From Liopterus haemorrhoidalis (lineage: Eukaryota; Arthropoda; Insecta; Coleoptera; Dytiscidae): a stretch of 64,000 nt of DNA. The DNA is taken from assembly GCA_963971575.1 (NCBI GenBank), contig OZ020613.1:43638239-43702238 (forward strand), given 5' to 3'. Numbering within the stretch: position 1 is the first letter of the stretch; each line of letters opens with the position of its first letter. The notes under the pieces are model-generated. The model was given only the letters and a program-made list of their open reading frames with translations, did no database searches and had not been told where the DNA came from. This document shows, one piece after another, positions 45,052-56,016 of this stretch. The position numbers and the translations under genes are program-made.

Positions 45052-46667
45052 CTAACGCAACATCTGACGGTAATCCAGATGAGAGTTGGGAGCCAATGTC
45101 TGTTGACAAGTTCGAACAGATTAATAGAGCACAAACAATAGAAACATGTTACATATGTGATGTATGTGGGGAAACATTTGCGCAAGCTCTTGATCTTGTT
45201 GCACATAAACCAGTACATAGGGGCGAGAGGCGATTCAAATGTGAACAGTGTAATAAAGCATTTACAAAGCAATCATATCTCACTAGTCACAAACGGATGC
45301 ATTCTGGAGAGAAACCATTCAAATGTGATCAGTGTATTAAAGCATTTTCACAAGTTTCAACTCTCATTTATCACAAACGAGTACATTCTGGAGAGAAGCC
45401 ATATAAATGTGATCAGTGTGACAAGGCATTTTCAGGAAGATCAGGTCTCATTATGCACAAGGCAATACATTCTGGAGAGACACCATTTAAATGTGATCAA
45501 TGTGATCAAGCATTTTTACATAAAGCTAATCTTTTAATCCATAAACGAAAACATTCTGGTGAGAAACCGTACAAATGTGATCAATGCGATAAGGCATTTT
45601 CATATTTATCATCTCTCTCTGCTCACAAAATAGCACATTCTGGCGAGAAGCCCTATAAATGTGATCAGTGTGACAAGGCATTTTCAAAGACCTTAAGTCT
45701 TTATATCCACAAGGCAACACATTCTGGAGAAAACCCATTCAAATGCGATCAGTGTAATAAAGCATTTCCATTGTCATCAATTCTGAGTAAACACAAACGA
45801 ATACATTCTGCAGAAAGAACATTTAAATGTGATGAATGTAATAAGGCATTTTTGGAAAAATCACACCTCGTTAGTCACATACGAATACATTCTGGCGAGA
45901 AGCCATATATATGTGAGCAGTGTAATAAAGCATTTTCACACTTGGCATCTCTCACTTATCACAAAATGGTACATTCTGAAGAGAAAAAATATAATTGTGA
46001 ACTATGTAATAGTACATTTTCACACGTATCAAATCTTATTAAGCATAATAAGAAACATTCTGGAGAGGAATCAGTTAGTGATCAGTGTGATAAAGGGTTT
46101 TCACAGAAAGTAGAACTCAGACACAAACGAACACACTTTGGCGAGAAGCCATTCAAATGTGATCAATGTGATAAAGCATTTTCACAGTTAACAAATCTCA
46201 TTACACACAAACGAATGCATACTGGAGAGAAACCATTCAAATGTGATCTGTGTGATAAAGCATATTCACAATCAACCAATCTCGTTACACACAAACGAAA
46301 ACATTCTGGAGAAAAACCGTTTAAATGTGATCAGTGTGATAAAGCATTTGCGGTATCTTCAAGTCTCATTACTCATAAACGAACACATTCAGGAGAGAAG
46401 CCATTTAAATGTGACCAGTGTGATAAAACGTTTTCAGTTACATCAAGTCTCAATATTCACAAACGCATACATTCTGGAGAGAGACCATTTAAATGTGATC
46501 TGTGTGATAAAGCATTTTCGGTGTCATCCAGTCTCATTACACATAGAAGAACACATTCTGGAGAGAAACCATTCAAATGTGATCAGTGTTACAAAACATT
46601 TTCAAGATCAACACATCTCATTAGACACAAAATGATACATTCTGGAGAGAAAACATTTCTAATATGA
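45052..46667 (+). CDS. gene C, C2H2 zinc-finger exon (18 finger units)
   Basis: Acceptor ATTTGTTTGCAG ends at 45051. Phase 1 joining gives a protein of about 662 aa with exons 41548, 42124 and 43708. The reading frame is open back to 44877, but that part is R1 sequence and intronic. About 35 linker residues (SDGNPDESWEPMSVDKFEQ) precede 18 C2H2 units with HSGEKP linkers. Seventeen are intact; unit 12 (SDQCDKGFSQKVELRHKR) has lost its first Cys and one residue of the Cys-His spacing. It is a likely nuclear DNA-binding protein, paralogous to gene B but with different contact residues (for example SGRSGLIMH, PLSSILSKH). The stop at 46665 follows a 1-nt insertion that cuts off one more finger. 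Confidence 0.9.
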
Positions 46668-46731
46668 TCAATGTCATAAAGTATTTTCAGTGTATTTAAG
46701 TTTCATTAGTCACAAACGAATACATTGTTGA
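46655..46731 (+). pseudogene. nineteenth finger of gene C, lost by frameshift
   Basis: Beyond the stop, the frame one base over reads DQCHKVFSVYLSFISHKRIH, a finger whose first Cys codon is now TAT. One inserted base in the TTTCTAAT stretch creates the present stop. Confidence 0.8.
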
Positions 46732-46838
46732 GAATAACTACAGGCAATACTAACTTTTACGGCATGTTGAGTACCGAATATGTTTTTTTTTTTATAAATA
46801 TTTGTATACAAAATGGCGTAGTTACGTGTTTAGGTTTA

Positions 46839-46844
46839 AATAAA
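46839..46844 (+). promoter_or_regulatory. candidate polyadenylation signal of gene C
   Basis: AATAAA about 170 nt after the stop; another AATAAA follows at about 46861. Confidence 0.5.
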
Positions 46845-46899
46845 CAACCTTTTATATTAGAAATAAACCTGTTTTATTCATAAATCATCATGAAAGTTT

Positions 46900-47112
46900 A
46901 TATAACCCCTAGCTAACATTACTAGGCATTGTCATTTAAAAAAAATCATCTAGGTGGCTCTGTTTGGCTTCCTTTTTATTTTCTTAAATTTTCCTGCAAC
47001 AATATTATTGTTGACCTCTAAACTACGCTTAATGTTGTGATTTTTTTCTTCAAATATTTTCATTACCACTTGTAGATGGTTAAAACTGTCTATATATATA
47101 TATATATACTAC

Positions 47113-47153
<41 letters not shown>

Positions 47154-47171
47154 GGTTGACTAAAAAAAAAA
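46900..47171. other. spacer with (TA)n runs
   Basis: Ordinary AT-rich sequence, then TA microsatellites at 47091-47107 and 47115-47146, into which the PLE below appears to have inserted. Confidence 0.6.
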
Positions 47172-48032
47172 CACTATTTACTTATTAAACTGTTCCTGAA
47201 CAGGTATATATAGGGAGTTCAATCCAAAAACTTAGAAATCGGATTGCCGTGTCAATCCTCAGAAATGTACTTTAGCTACACATGTTGCTTCCACTAATCA
47301 TGTGGATTTCGAGAATCCTAAGGTGTTGGATAGATTTCCCAACGATTCTAAACGATTTTTTTATGAAATGTGCTATATTAACCACTTTCATAATGTATTA
47401 AATGCTAGAACTGATACGGAAAGCTTACATGACATTTACTCCTACCTGTTAACTTTTAAAAATGTCAGGTGAATTTTTGGTTCAGTTCTTCCATTTAAGC
47501 ATTTAGTGGGTTGTCTCCATTCCTTATTTTATTACCTTCCTTGAAAATATTTTTCTAACTGTACCTTTTTACACTTTTACTTTTCTCCTCGTTGGAGTTT
47601 TACTTGTTTACATCTACTGGATGTCAAACAATTAATATTTTCCCGGGGCTAGAAGTAGGAAGTTTTCTTTTTGTTACCGGTATTACCATAATGCCTTGCG
47701 TTAGAGTCATGTGCCTCAGAAAGTAAAATGGCGTCATAACTGCCTTAACATCTTTAAGTTGTTTTCTTCAAATTCTGATGTATTTAAGTGTTTCTTAACA
47801 ACTCGATTACTGTTTTTCATACCATGGGTCTACATTCACATACTTTTGTAACATCTTGGCGACATGCTTAACTATTTCGGTAAGAAATTGTACAGTTTGT
47901 GTTTGCTTTTATGACCGGTTCGTTTTGTTATAGAAATCCTTGATAAAGTTTATGAAGAATAAACGAAATATTGGATCAATTATGAAATAATTGCATTATC
48001 CTTCGCTTCTCTTCTTTTTTCCCAAATAATTT

Positions 48033-48034
<2 letters not shown>
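47172..48034 (+). mobile_element. 5'-truncated Penelope-like element
   Basis: It matches 59187-60073 (C-terminal coding region, 3' UTR and the ribozyme-like segment) with scattered changes and an 18-20-nt deletion near 47245. It ends at AAATAATTTCCTAT, the same point as the inverted fragment at 56012. Both sides are (TA)n, pointing to TA microsatellites as insertion sites. The coding part is broken by frameshifts. Confidence 0.85.
47928..47985 (+). ncRNA. hammerhead-like motif of the PLE, truncated copy
   Basis: Same layout as at 56868-56925: TTGATAA, one extra A, GTTTAT/ATAAAC stem, GAAA, then ATAT and GGAT. See that entry for the core deviations. Confidence 0.4.

Positions 48035-48069
<35 letters not shown>
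48035..48069. repeat. (TA)n between PLE and gypsy element
   Basis: TA microsatellite that served as target for both elements; it continues as (AT)n at 52896. Confidence 0.9.
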
Positions 48070-48072
<3 letters not shown>

Positions 48073-48242
48073 AACACACTGTAATACTTGTTTATTGATG
48101 TAAATAATTACAAACATGAAATAAAATGATATAACAAGGTTTAACGTGTTTGGAACCGTGGTTGGCCGTCAACTGTATATCCTAATAGCCATTGGTCATC
48201 TGCGCATCTGTCAGGGGAGGATAGGCAACTTGTAATGTTACA
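48070..48242 (-). repeat. 3' LTR of the gypsy element
   Basis: 173 bp, starting TGTAACA and ending TGTTACA. I see no difference from the LTR at 52723-52895. The coding frame ends inside it (48141). On the element strand it contains a TTTATTTCATG stretch but no strong AATAAA. Confidence 0.95.
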
Positions 48243-51200
48243 GTCGGCCGTCCTGGAGACGACATCGTCCTCGATGTCATCATCGGAAGGTGGATCGTCT
48301 TCTTCATCGGAGGAGGATTCTCCGTTTACCCACGGTTTCATCCGTTCGGATGGTAAGATGCCTTCGTAGGGCTTCTGCGTACGGGGGTGGCCTGGAACAT
48401 CGGCCACGACGAACCTGTCATTGTCGAGGACCCTTTTGACCTGGTAGGGCCCCACGAACTTTGATGCCATCTTCGGGGCACGATCAGAAGGTGGAGATAC
48501 CCTCTGAATTGAGACCAGCTGACCTTGTCGGTATGCGGTTACTGGCCTTCGACTGCTGTCATATCGGACTTTGTTTCTTTCTTGAGACTTTTTTATGTTT
48601 TCTTCTGCTTCTCGGCGGGCAGAATCTCGTTTCTCAACAAAATCATGATAGGTGTGATCTTGCTGGAGTGATTGATTTATGGGATCATTCGTGACGACTA
48701 AATTATAGCCAAAAAATAACTCACTAGGCGTCTTACGAGTAGAAGTCTGGAGAGTACGGTTAAGAGACAATTGTACTTCCGCTATCTGCTCGTGCCACGT
48801 TTCTGGTGAAGACACCTTCAGTAATGCAGGCATGATCGTCCTATTGTAACGCTCCATCTGACCATTGCTCCTGGGCGTTTGAACAGCGATATGCGTTAGG
48901 ATGATACCATTGTCGGCACAATATTGTTTAAACTCTTCACTTGTAAAGCAAGTACCTCTATCGGCAATTATCCTCCGTGGACATCCAAATATTTTAAATA
49001 GCGAGGATAACTTTTGAATGGCTTCCTCAGAAGTTGTGGTTTTTGTTGGTTCTAGAAAGGTAAACTTGGTGAACCCGTCTATCACCTCGAATATATGCTT
49101 GTACCCTTTTGTTGTACGTTGCAGTGGGCCTAAGTGATCCACGTGTAGCGTATCCCATGGCGTGCATCCTTTGTCAATACAATGTAGTAGTCCTTCATTT
49201 CTTGTAGCCTTACAATTGTATTCAATGCACTTGATGCAATTAGATAAGCATTTGCGTACGTATCTAGACATATTTCTAAAGTAGTAGTTTTGCTTTATTA
49301 ACTCACATGTCTTTTCAGCTCCTAGGTGCGAAATGCTTTCATGGGTTTTTAGGACTAGTTCTCTTCGCATTCCTCTCGGGACGACGTAAAGGAGTCTTCC
49401 CTCATATCTCTTCATTAGTTTACCGGAGACAATCAGATAATTTGGATCTCGATTTGCACCGTCTTTGACTCGTTCCTTGATACGGGTGATTTCTTCGTCT
49501 ACGTCTTGTAAGATAACCAGCTTGTCGTGTAGCTCATCGGCAGCTTGTTCTATGACATAGGTATAACATCTACTAAGACAATCAACGTGACTAATATTTT
49601 TACCATGACGGTGTTCGATGGTGTAATCATACTCTTCCAGTTTGATGCACCAGCCGAATATTTGTCTATTGGCATCCTTCTTAGCCAAAGTCTGTTTCAG
49701 GGCACTACAGTCTGTAATGATTTTAAAGTTCTTACCAAGCAGGTAAATACGAAACTTGTCTATAGCTTTGATGACGGCTAGAGTCTCAAGTTTGAAACTA
49801 CTGTACCTAGACTCTTCAGGCGTCGTCTTCCAGCTTGCGTAAAACACGGGATGAAGTTTATTGTCTTCATGTCGTTGTAGTAATATGGCGCCTAGGCCAC
49901 TAGCGCTAGCATCAGTATGCAGCTCAGTCTCTAGATATCTGTTGTAGATTTTTAATATGGGTTCGCTCACCAGACATGTCTTAAGGTTCTCGAATGCTGA
50001 GCGTTGAACCTCATTCATAACGAACTTCTTGTCTTTCTGAAGTAAGTCGGATAACGGCTTGGCTATCGTGGCGTAACTTTTTATGAACCTCCTGAAATAG
50101 CCTGTTAAGCCTAGAAAACGTCTAAGCTCATGCTCGTTTGTCGGCAGTGGGAAGCGTTCAACTGCTGACGTCTTTTCATTACCAGGTTGTATCATATCTT
50201 TGGAAATACGGTAACCTAAATATTCCAAATGTTTCATTGCAAATTTGCATTTGTCTAGGCGAAGTTGTAATCTGCTTCTTTTTATTCGTTCCATTATCTT
50301 TTTCAGGGTAGCAATATGCTCTTGTAATGATTTGCTTGCAACCAAAATGTCGTCGAGATATATTTGAATCTCACCACTCACCACTAGATCGTGGAAGATC
50401 TCTGTCACAAACCTTTGGAAAACAGCAGGACCATTGCATAACCCAAAAGGCATTTTAACGTATTCATATTGTCCTCCAGGCACTACAAATGAGGTATACT
50501 TTATAGATCGCTCTTCTAAATAAACATGATGAAATCCGCTCTTAAAATCCAATGTTGAAAAGTACTCTTTCTGACTTAGATTATTTATCAAGTCATCGAT
50601 ATGCGGAAGAGGATATTTATCTTTGAAGGTCACCTTGTTAAGGGCTCGATAGTCCACGCAGAGACGATATTCATTATTTTTCTTTCTAACAAGGACTATG
50701 GGGCTTGCGTAGTCCGAAACGCTGGGTCGTATCACTCCCTTCTTCAACAGCCTGTTAATTTCAGCATCAACAAATTCTTTTTCATGGAATGATAATCGTC
50801 GAGGGGAAAACCCTATTGGCCTATCATCTTTAAGTGTGATCTTCATCTTGGTTCGGATTTCACTACCGGTAACGTTTGAAGTTTCTTCCGGGAAATCTTG
50901 AGAATCTATCACTATTTCACGGATTTCGCGTTTAGTGTTTAAGGCCACTTCACCAACATTAACCTCAATTGGGCCACATAAACAGTCAGTGTCAATTCTA
51001 AAAATGTCTGATTCACTACACTCACTAGCAGGCATTTCTACTTTCGGCTTGCGAATCGTTACACAACTATTAGCGTAGATCAGTTCAACACAGGTTAAAA
51101 ACTCCCTGCCTAAAAGTAGATCATCACGAATTGATAGATCTGGTACCACTATAGCTTCAAGTTCATAATGTTCATTGTCCATTTGGATTTCTAAGTCAAC

Positions 51201-52355
51201 AACTTCACTACACATCACTCGTGTATCGTTTAGTCCGATTAACACATTTTGAGATGGACGCACTTGCACATCTAGTTCGCAGATTAATTTCTCACGGATC
51301 AAGTTTGATTTCGCGCCCGTGTCGAGCATAGCGCATACCGCTCGACCGTTAACTACACACTCTTTGTGAAATAGGTGGTTGTCAGTTTCAATACGGTGCA
51401 CTGAGGATACCGTTGCATCGATTGAAGATTGTTTCTCGTCGCTTTTACGTTTTTCTGGGCACTCACGGGCTATGTGTCCCTGTTTATTACACTTAAAACA
51501 CACAATCGCATTTCTTGGGTTGCTAACAGCATTTTTCGCAGAGTCAACTACACCAGTTTTGTCGGGTATCTTAACTCGGTTAAAGTCTCTAACTTTCTTT
51601 TGTTCGGAGAACGGTTCACGTGATCGCTTTTGATCTGTACGTGTCATTTCTTTAGACACCATCTTCATTGTCGAAAGCAGTTCGGATAATGAAGTATGTT
51701 TGTTCGTAATCATTTGTGTACGGACTGTGAAATTATCGATCCCTCGAATGAGATGTTGGATCATTTCCTCATCCCTCATTTTGATCTGTCGCCCTAAGCG
51801 TACTTTCGCATGGAAGTAGTCCTCGAATGACTCGTTTGACTTCCAACGCATGCTTCGTATCTTTTCTAAAATATCTATTTCATCGATCCTGTTACCAAAA
51901 AGATCTCGCAACTCGCTTTTAATTCCAGCCCATGGCTTACAATGAATATCAGGTGTCGATTCATACCATTTACGAGCGTTGCCTAGTAAGCGATTTGTTG
52001 CCAACACTTTCATCGTTTGGTCTGATACTTCGTACATTAACTGAATGTCATCGACTCGCTGTAGCCAGACTTCAACATCAAGCGATTCGTCACCAGCTTG
52101 CCCGAATTTAGGAATTTGCGCACCGATTTCTGAAAAGGGAAGTTTGCTTGCACTTGAACGGGTTGTTTCCGTTGAACTGGGACTTGCGCTATCACCACGA
52201 GTCTCACGTCTTAACATAGTAGCTAAAAGTAATTGCAGCATTTCATTAACATTCATGTTATTCGTCTGGGCGGACGTCGTATCGTTTCCATTTGTTGTAT
52301 CACATGATCTATTCGAATCCTGTGTCGCGTCAACGTAGTTGTCATATTCCGCCAT
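48141..52355 (-). CDS. Gag-Pol polyprotein of a Ty3/gypsy retrotransposon
   Basis: A single frame of 1404 codons, no frameshift between gag and pol. In order: Gag (residues 1 to about 285), one zinc knuckle CFKCNKQGHIAREC (about 286-299), aspartic protease with LDTGAKSNL (about 344), reverse transcriptase (YPLPHIDDL, VKMPFGLCNGPAVFQRF, YLDDILVA at about 664), RNase H (TELHTDASASGLGAIL, about 813), integrase zinc site (HLGAEKT...C-x2-C), and core D,D35E with HVDHL (about 1072), ADRGTCF (about 1132) and GQMERYN (about 1168). The C terminus is acidic and lies partly in the LTR. All catalytic residues are present. The gene order RT-RNaseH-IN fixes the Ty3/gypsy assignment; the clade is not assigned. 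Confidence 0.97.
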   Translation of the reverse strand: MAEYDNYVDATQDSNRSCDTTNGNDTTSAQTNNMNVNEMLQLLLATMLRRETRGDSASPSSTETTRSSASKLPFSEIGAQIPKFGQAGDESLDVEVWLQRVDDIQLMYEVSDQTMKVLATNRLLGNARKWYESTPDIHCKPWAGIKSELRDLFGNRIDEIDILEKIRSMRWKSNESFEDYFHAKVRLGRQIKMRDEEMIQHLIRGIDNFTVRTQMITNKHTSLSELLSTMKMVSKEMTRTDQKRSREPFSEQKKVRDFNRVKIPDKTGVVDSAKNAVSNPRNAIVCFKCNKQGHIARECPEKRKSDEKQSSIDATVSSVHRIETDNHLFHKECVVNGRAVCAMLDTGAKSNLIREKLICELDVQVRPSQNVLIGLNDTRVMCSEVVDLEIQMDNEHYELEAIVVPDLSIRDDLLLGREFLTCVELIYANSCVTIRKPKVEMPASECSESDIFRIDTDCLCGPIEVNVGEVALNTKREIREIVIDSQDFPEETSNVTGSEIRTKMKITLKDDRPIGFSPRRLSFHEKEFVDAEINRLLKKGVIRPSVSDYASPIVLVRKKNNEYRLCVDYRALNKVTFKDKYPLPHIDDLINNLSQKEYFSTLDFKSGFHHVYLEERSIKYTSFVVPGGQYEYVKMPFGLCNGPAVFQRFVTEIFHDLVVSGEIQIYLDDILVASKSLQEHIATLKKIMERIKRSRLQLRLDKCKFAMKHLEYLGYRISKDMIQPGNEKTSAVERFPLPTNEHELRRFLGLTGYFRRFIKSYATIAKPLSDLLQKDKKFVMNEVQRSAFENLKTCLVSEPILKIYNRYLETELHTDASASGLGAILLQRHEDNKLHPVFYASWKTTPEESRYSSFKLETLAVIKAIDKFRIYLLGKNFKIITDCSALKQTLAKKDANRQIFGWCIKLEEYDYTIEHRHGKNISHVDCLSRCYTYVIEQAADELHDKLVILQDVDEEITRIKERVKDGANRDPNYLIVSGKLMKRYEGRLLYVVPRGMRRELVLKTHESISHLGAEKTCELIKQNYYFRNMSRYVRKCLSNCIKCIEYNCKATRNEGLLHCIDKGCTPWDTLHVDHLGPLQRTTKGYKHIFEVIDGFTKFTFLEPTKTTTSEEAIQKLSSLFKIFGCPRRIIADRGTCFTSEEFKQYCADNGIILTHIAVQTPRSNGQMERYNRTIMPALLKVSSPETWHEQIAEVQLSLNRTLQTSTRKTPSELFFGYNLVVTNDPINQSLQQDHTYHDFVEKRDSARREAEENIKKSQERNKVRYDSSRRPVTAYRQGQLVSIQRVSPPSDRAPKMASKFVGPYQVKRVLDNDRFVVADVPGHPRTQKPYEGILPSERMKPWVNGESSSDEEDDPPSDDDIEDDVVSRTADCNITSCLSSPDRCADDQWLLGYTVDGQPRFQTR

Positions 52356-52722
52356 TTTGAAATATTTTGACAGTTAACCAACTTCACACAGTGTCTATAA
52401 CGTAACTAGCTTCGCACCGGAACACCAGTTTCGCGCCAACACAACACGCTAACCTCACGAGATTTTCCCGCGCTAACCTCAAAATTTCACCACGCGGTTC
52501 GCAATTCGTCGCGTAACTCGCACAACACAACTTCTGCCGCACAGTACGTCGTACAGACACAAATTATGTTTATTCCTTGAAGTTTTACAATACACCACTC
52601 GCTGTCCGTCGCGAATCGGCACAGGTACTCCGCACTTAAACTTAAACAATCTCAATTTTCACTCACTAAAAATTGTCACCAATCGTTCACCACTTAAGCT
52701 TGGATTTATCCCACTTCTGAAC

Positions 52723-52895
52723 TGTAACACACTGTAATACTTGTTTATTGATGTAAATAATTACAAACATGAAATAAAATGATATAACAAGGTTTAACGT
52801 GTTTGGAACCGTGGTTGGCCGTCAACTGTATATCCTAATAGCCATTGGTCATCTGCGCATCTGTCAGGGGAGGATAGGCAACTTGTAATGTTACA
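52723..52895 (-). repeat. 5' LTR of the gypsy element
   Basis: Second copy of the 173-bp LTR, and the promoter-bearing one with respect to the minus-strand frame. The 367 bp between it and the start codon at 52355 are the leader. Confidence 0.95.
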
Positions 52896-52936
52896 ATATA
52901 TATATATATATATTGAAATATATATATATATATAAG

Positions 52937-52983
52937 AAAGTTGTGAGTGCGATAAAGCATTTTCAGAATTATAAAATCTCATT
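52937..52983 (+). pseudogene. isolated C2H2 finger fragment
   Basis: Reads C-E-C-D-K-A-F-S-E-L-stop-N-L-I, clearly a finger of the gene B/C type (consensus C-D-Q-C-D-K-A-F-S) with one codon missing between the Cys codons. It sits directly after the (TA)n that received the PLE and gypsy insertions, 6 kb from the end of gene C. Confidence 0.7.
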
Positions 52984-54859
52984 ATCTGTTGGGCTGTTGC
53001 CCTAAAATAAAGTTATATTATTATTTATTTACAGTACATTTTGGGTGTCGTTTCTAGACAATTAGCGATTGGCAGCCATTTTAGCAGTGGCGTAAGTACA
53101 ATGTTTGAGGCCCTCGGGCAGATAAAAAGCCTCATATTTTTATTAGTAAAACAATACAAATTGTAATTAGTTATAGTGCACTTACAGTACTTTACAGCTG
53201 TTAAATTTACTTCCTTAAAATTCCGTTTGTCTGAAAGATTTATTTTGTGATCAGATTTCTTGTTCGGTTAGAGATATTTTTCGATTTGCATATCAGTTGC
53301 TGTGCACTTAGAATTTGGAATACCGTCAGCATCACCGTAGTTTTTATATTTATAAAGAACCATCAGAAGTAGAGCGTAGCCTTACTTCACCTTGCTTCAC
53401 CTGTTTTGAAGATGAATCTTCCAAGACTAAAAATGAAATTATTTTAGGCCATTTTTTGCCTAGGCTTTAGTTTTTTGCCTTCTTTTATATACAGACAATA
53501 TTTATTTTGGTAATAACACGTTTATTACGATACAGAAATATTTTTTACTTATATTATTTACTTAAAACATTTAATAATACTAATTGCATTAAATTCTTCA
53601 AAAACTGAAATGAAACTAATATTAAGTAAGATTTTTGGTTGAAATGAACTTTGTTCGCGGCTCTCATGCAAATTATTACTATAGCTCGGTCGCTGGAACA
53701 GTGCAGTTGCGTCACATGATACGTCACAAAAAATGTGACGTCAGGTTTAGTATGGTTGCATGATAACTATTTAACGAATGTAATTTTTGTACGCCGTGAT
53801 CCGCAACCCGCTATACAGAACTATTGAAAATATTGTTTTCAGATTTAATATGATTAAAATAAATTCAATTATTAAGTTATGGTTTTGGACAGTTTTGGTA
53901 GAAATAAAGACATATGTAAATATTTTATTTACTTTATTATTACCAAAGATTGGGAAAAACATGATTTTCTAATTTGAAATTACAGGCACGGCTATGAGTT
54001 AGAGATTATAATTAGGAAACCAATTAAAAACATTTTTACCAGGTCTTTGATTATTACATACATAAAAATTATTACATACATATAATATATTACATACATA
54101 TAAATTATTACATACATATTAATACTTATAGTAGAAATAGGAAAAATATTCACTCAGTTTTTTGGACAGAACGTATATTTTATGTCCCCCTTGTCCCATG
54201 GAATCAACAATAAATTAAATTTCAATTTTTTGTGTTATTTAACAGGTTCGAGAACTCACCGGGGGAATTGATTGTTGTGTTTGATATACAATTGAGTGTA
54301 CTGTTCTCGCATTATCCTTGTGCGTACAATTGATTTTGGGGGAGCAGTACGCTGGATTGTGTGATAGTCTAGCAGTTAATGTCTTTTTGGGTTTTCTCAA
54401 TGTTGGGTTGAATTTTGTCTTATACGGTGGTTTTATCGCTGAACTTTAATTTTATTTTACATTTTATATAATATTAACAGGTTCGAGAGCTCTCCAGGGG
54501 AATTGACTGTTGGTCTTGATATACATTACGTTCTACAGTGGGTGGCGCTGCAATCTTCATAGTTTGTGCGTACCAGACTGTAGGGGTTGTAGGGCTACTG
54601 GCTGTCATATTGATATAATGATTTTTGCGAATTTTTCATATATGTTTTTGGATATTATTATTATTTTTAATGTAACGTAGATCTATAAGGTATTTTTGGC
54701 AAATTTAACTCATAGTTTTCACATCTATTATTGTTAATATAAAATAATTTTTCCTGTTTTCCTACCCTTTTTGGATTTTCAAGTCGAAACAATTTTTTGA
54801 ATGTCAGCTCTACAACTACACCATTCTCTGTGATGGATGATTTATATAATGTTAAAATA
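52984..54859. other. stretch without genes; one short direct repeat
   Basis: GCAGTGGCGTAAGTACAA at 53083 looks like an isolated hAT-type end. A block AACAGGTTCGAGA(A/G)CTC...GGGGAATTGA(T/C)TGTTG occurs at 54241 and again at 54477, spaced about 236 bp, suggesting a decayed tandem duplication. (TACATA)n-like words lie at 54055-54120. Nothing coding. Confidence 0.45.
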
Positions 54860-55350
54860 CGGGCGCTTACTTAGTTACTGTGTTATGTAGCGAATTAAAT
54901 ATTTAACATATTTTAGTTAAAAACACAAAAAATGCGTTATTTTCCGAAAAAATAATCCGATCAAAAATTCCTGTTGTACAATTCCGGTTCACACCAATGT
55001 ACATTACTTAGAATTTTTTCAGATTTTTAGTTTAAACCATCTGGGCTACAGGGTGTGGGACAGAATTTTTTTAGCACAATTTTGGCAAAATACGCGTCAA
55101 AAAAAATTATTTTGCAAAAATAAAATTTTGAGCGTTAATGTTAAATTATATTTTTAGGGGGATACGTTTTTTAGATGTTTTAGTATTTTTCCTATGTGCG
55201 GGTCAAAGAGTTGTATAAGCATGCCAAATTTCAACTCTAGGTTTAGCTGTTTGGCTACAATTTTTACCGAACAGATAGGCAGACAGACAGACAGACGACA
55301 AAATGACGGTATAAGAGCTTTTTGGTCAGACCTACAAAACCCTAAAAACG
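54860..55350 (+). mobile_element. R1 repeat, copy 4 (5'-truncated)
   Basis: Covers the right half of R1, from GCGAATTAAATATTTAACAT to GGTCAGACCTACAAAACCCT, with the (CAGA)n run at 55275-55296. The left half is missing. Confidence 0.7.
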
Positions 55351-55499
55351 ATTGTTTATTATTATATTTTTGCTTTAGCAACTTTGGCTATTAGCCAGGA
55401 TAGTTCTTATTTACTAAATCGATGATTTTTAACTATAGGGAACACATTTTTAACTAGAAAATAAATGTTTATCCTTAGTAGCGATGCTTGCCCCCCCCC

Positions 55500-55690
55500 C
55501 TAGAATAATTTCTGCGGGCGCCTATGCAGCAAACGGAACCCGCGTTGAAAAAACGTGTCATCTTTTGATATAATCCAATCAACCACCCATCTGTAAGTAC
55601 ATCTATACAACCACCGCACATCTTCGGCATTCGAGAAGCGCTCACGAAACAACGCATGCTGCATCGATCTGAATAACTGGTTATAGGGAA
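55500..55690 (-). pseudogene. mariner transposase C-terminal relic
   Basis: The minus-strand frame reads QLFRSMQHALFRERFSNAED and VVDWIISKDDTFFQRGFRLL, the C-terminal block of a mariner transposase. It is cut at N-Y-Q by the P-like MITE at 55683, exactly where the third catalytic Asp should precede. Confidence 0.72.
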
Positions 55691-55950
55691 AAATTGCTAA
55701 GCGATATGACATCTGGTGGGATTTTAGGAACTACAGAAATAGACATTGTGTCGCGCTTTTTTTTATAAAAAATGTTTGCATAAAAATATAATTGCATAAA
55801 AACAAGTATTAATATTGTAGCAAAATTACAAAAACCACCAGTAAACATTTTCCATAAGTAAAATTCACGTTTTTTATATGTAACGAATGTCTATTTTGAA
55901 GGTTCCAAGTTTGCCGAAATAGCGCTGCGATCTTAAAATACTTCCCCTAT
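55683..55950. mobile_element. P-like element, short copy 3
   Basis: Ends ATAGGGAAAAATTGCTAAGC and complement of ATAGGGGAAGTATTTTAAGA. It is 268 bp, an internal-deletion form of 4314-5070 and 19331-20101 sharing GACATCTGGTGG on one side and GCGCTGCGATCTTAAA on the other. It is inserted in the mariner relic. Confidence 0.68.
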
Positions 55951-55966
55951 CAGAAGGGACAAGTCA

Positions 55967-55967
<1 letters not shown>

Positions 55968-56011
<44 letters not shown>
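55968..56011. repeat. (TA)n left of the composite PLE
   Basis: TA microsatellite directly abutting the PLE. Confidence 0.9.

Positions 56012-56016
<5 letters not shown>

Larger units (their letters stand above)
48070..52895 (-). mobile_element. Ty3/gypsy LTR retrotransposon, apparently intact
   Basis: A 4.83-kb element with two identical 173-bp LTRs, one long uninterrupted Gag-Pol frame and ATAT on both sides (48066-48069, 52896-52899), a possible 4-bp target duplication that the surrounding (TA)n makes ambiguous. Identical LTRs mean a recent insertion. No env-like frame is present. Next to the 5' LTR on the element strand, TGGGATAAATCC lies 9 nt in and could be the primer-binding site; no clear polypurine tract is seen before the 3' LTR. 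Confidence 0.95.
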
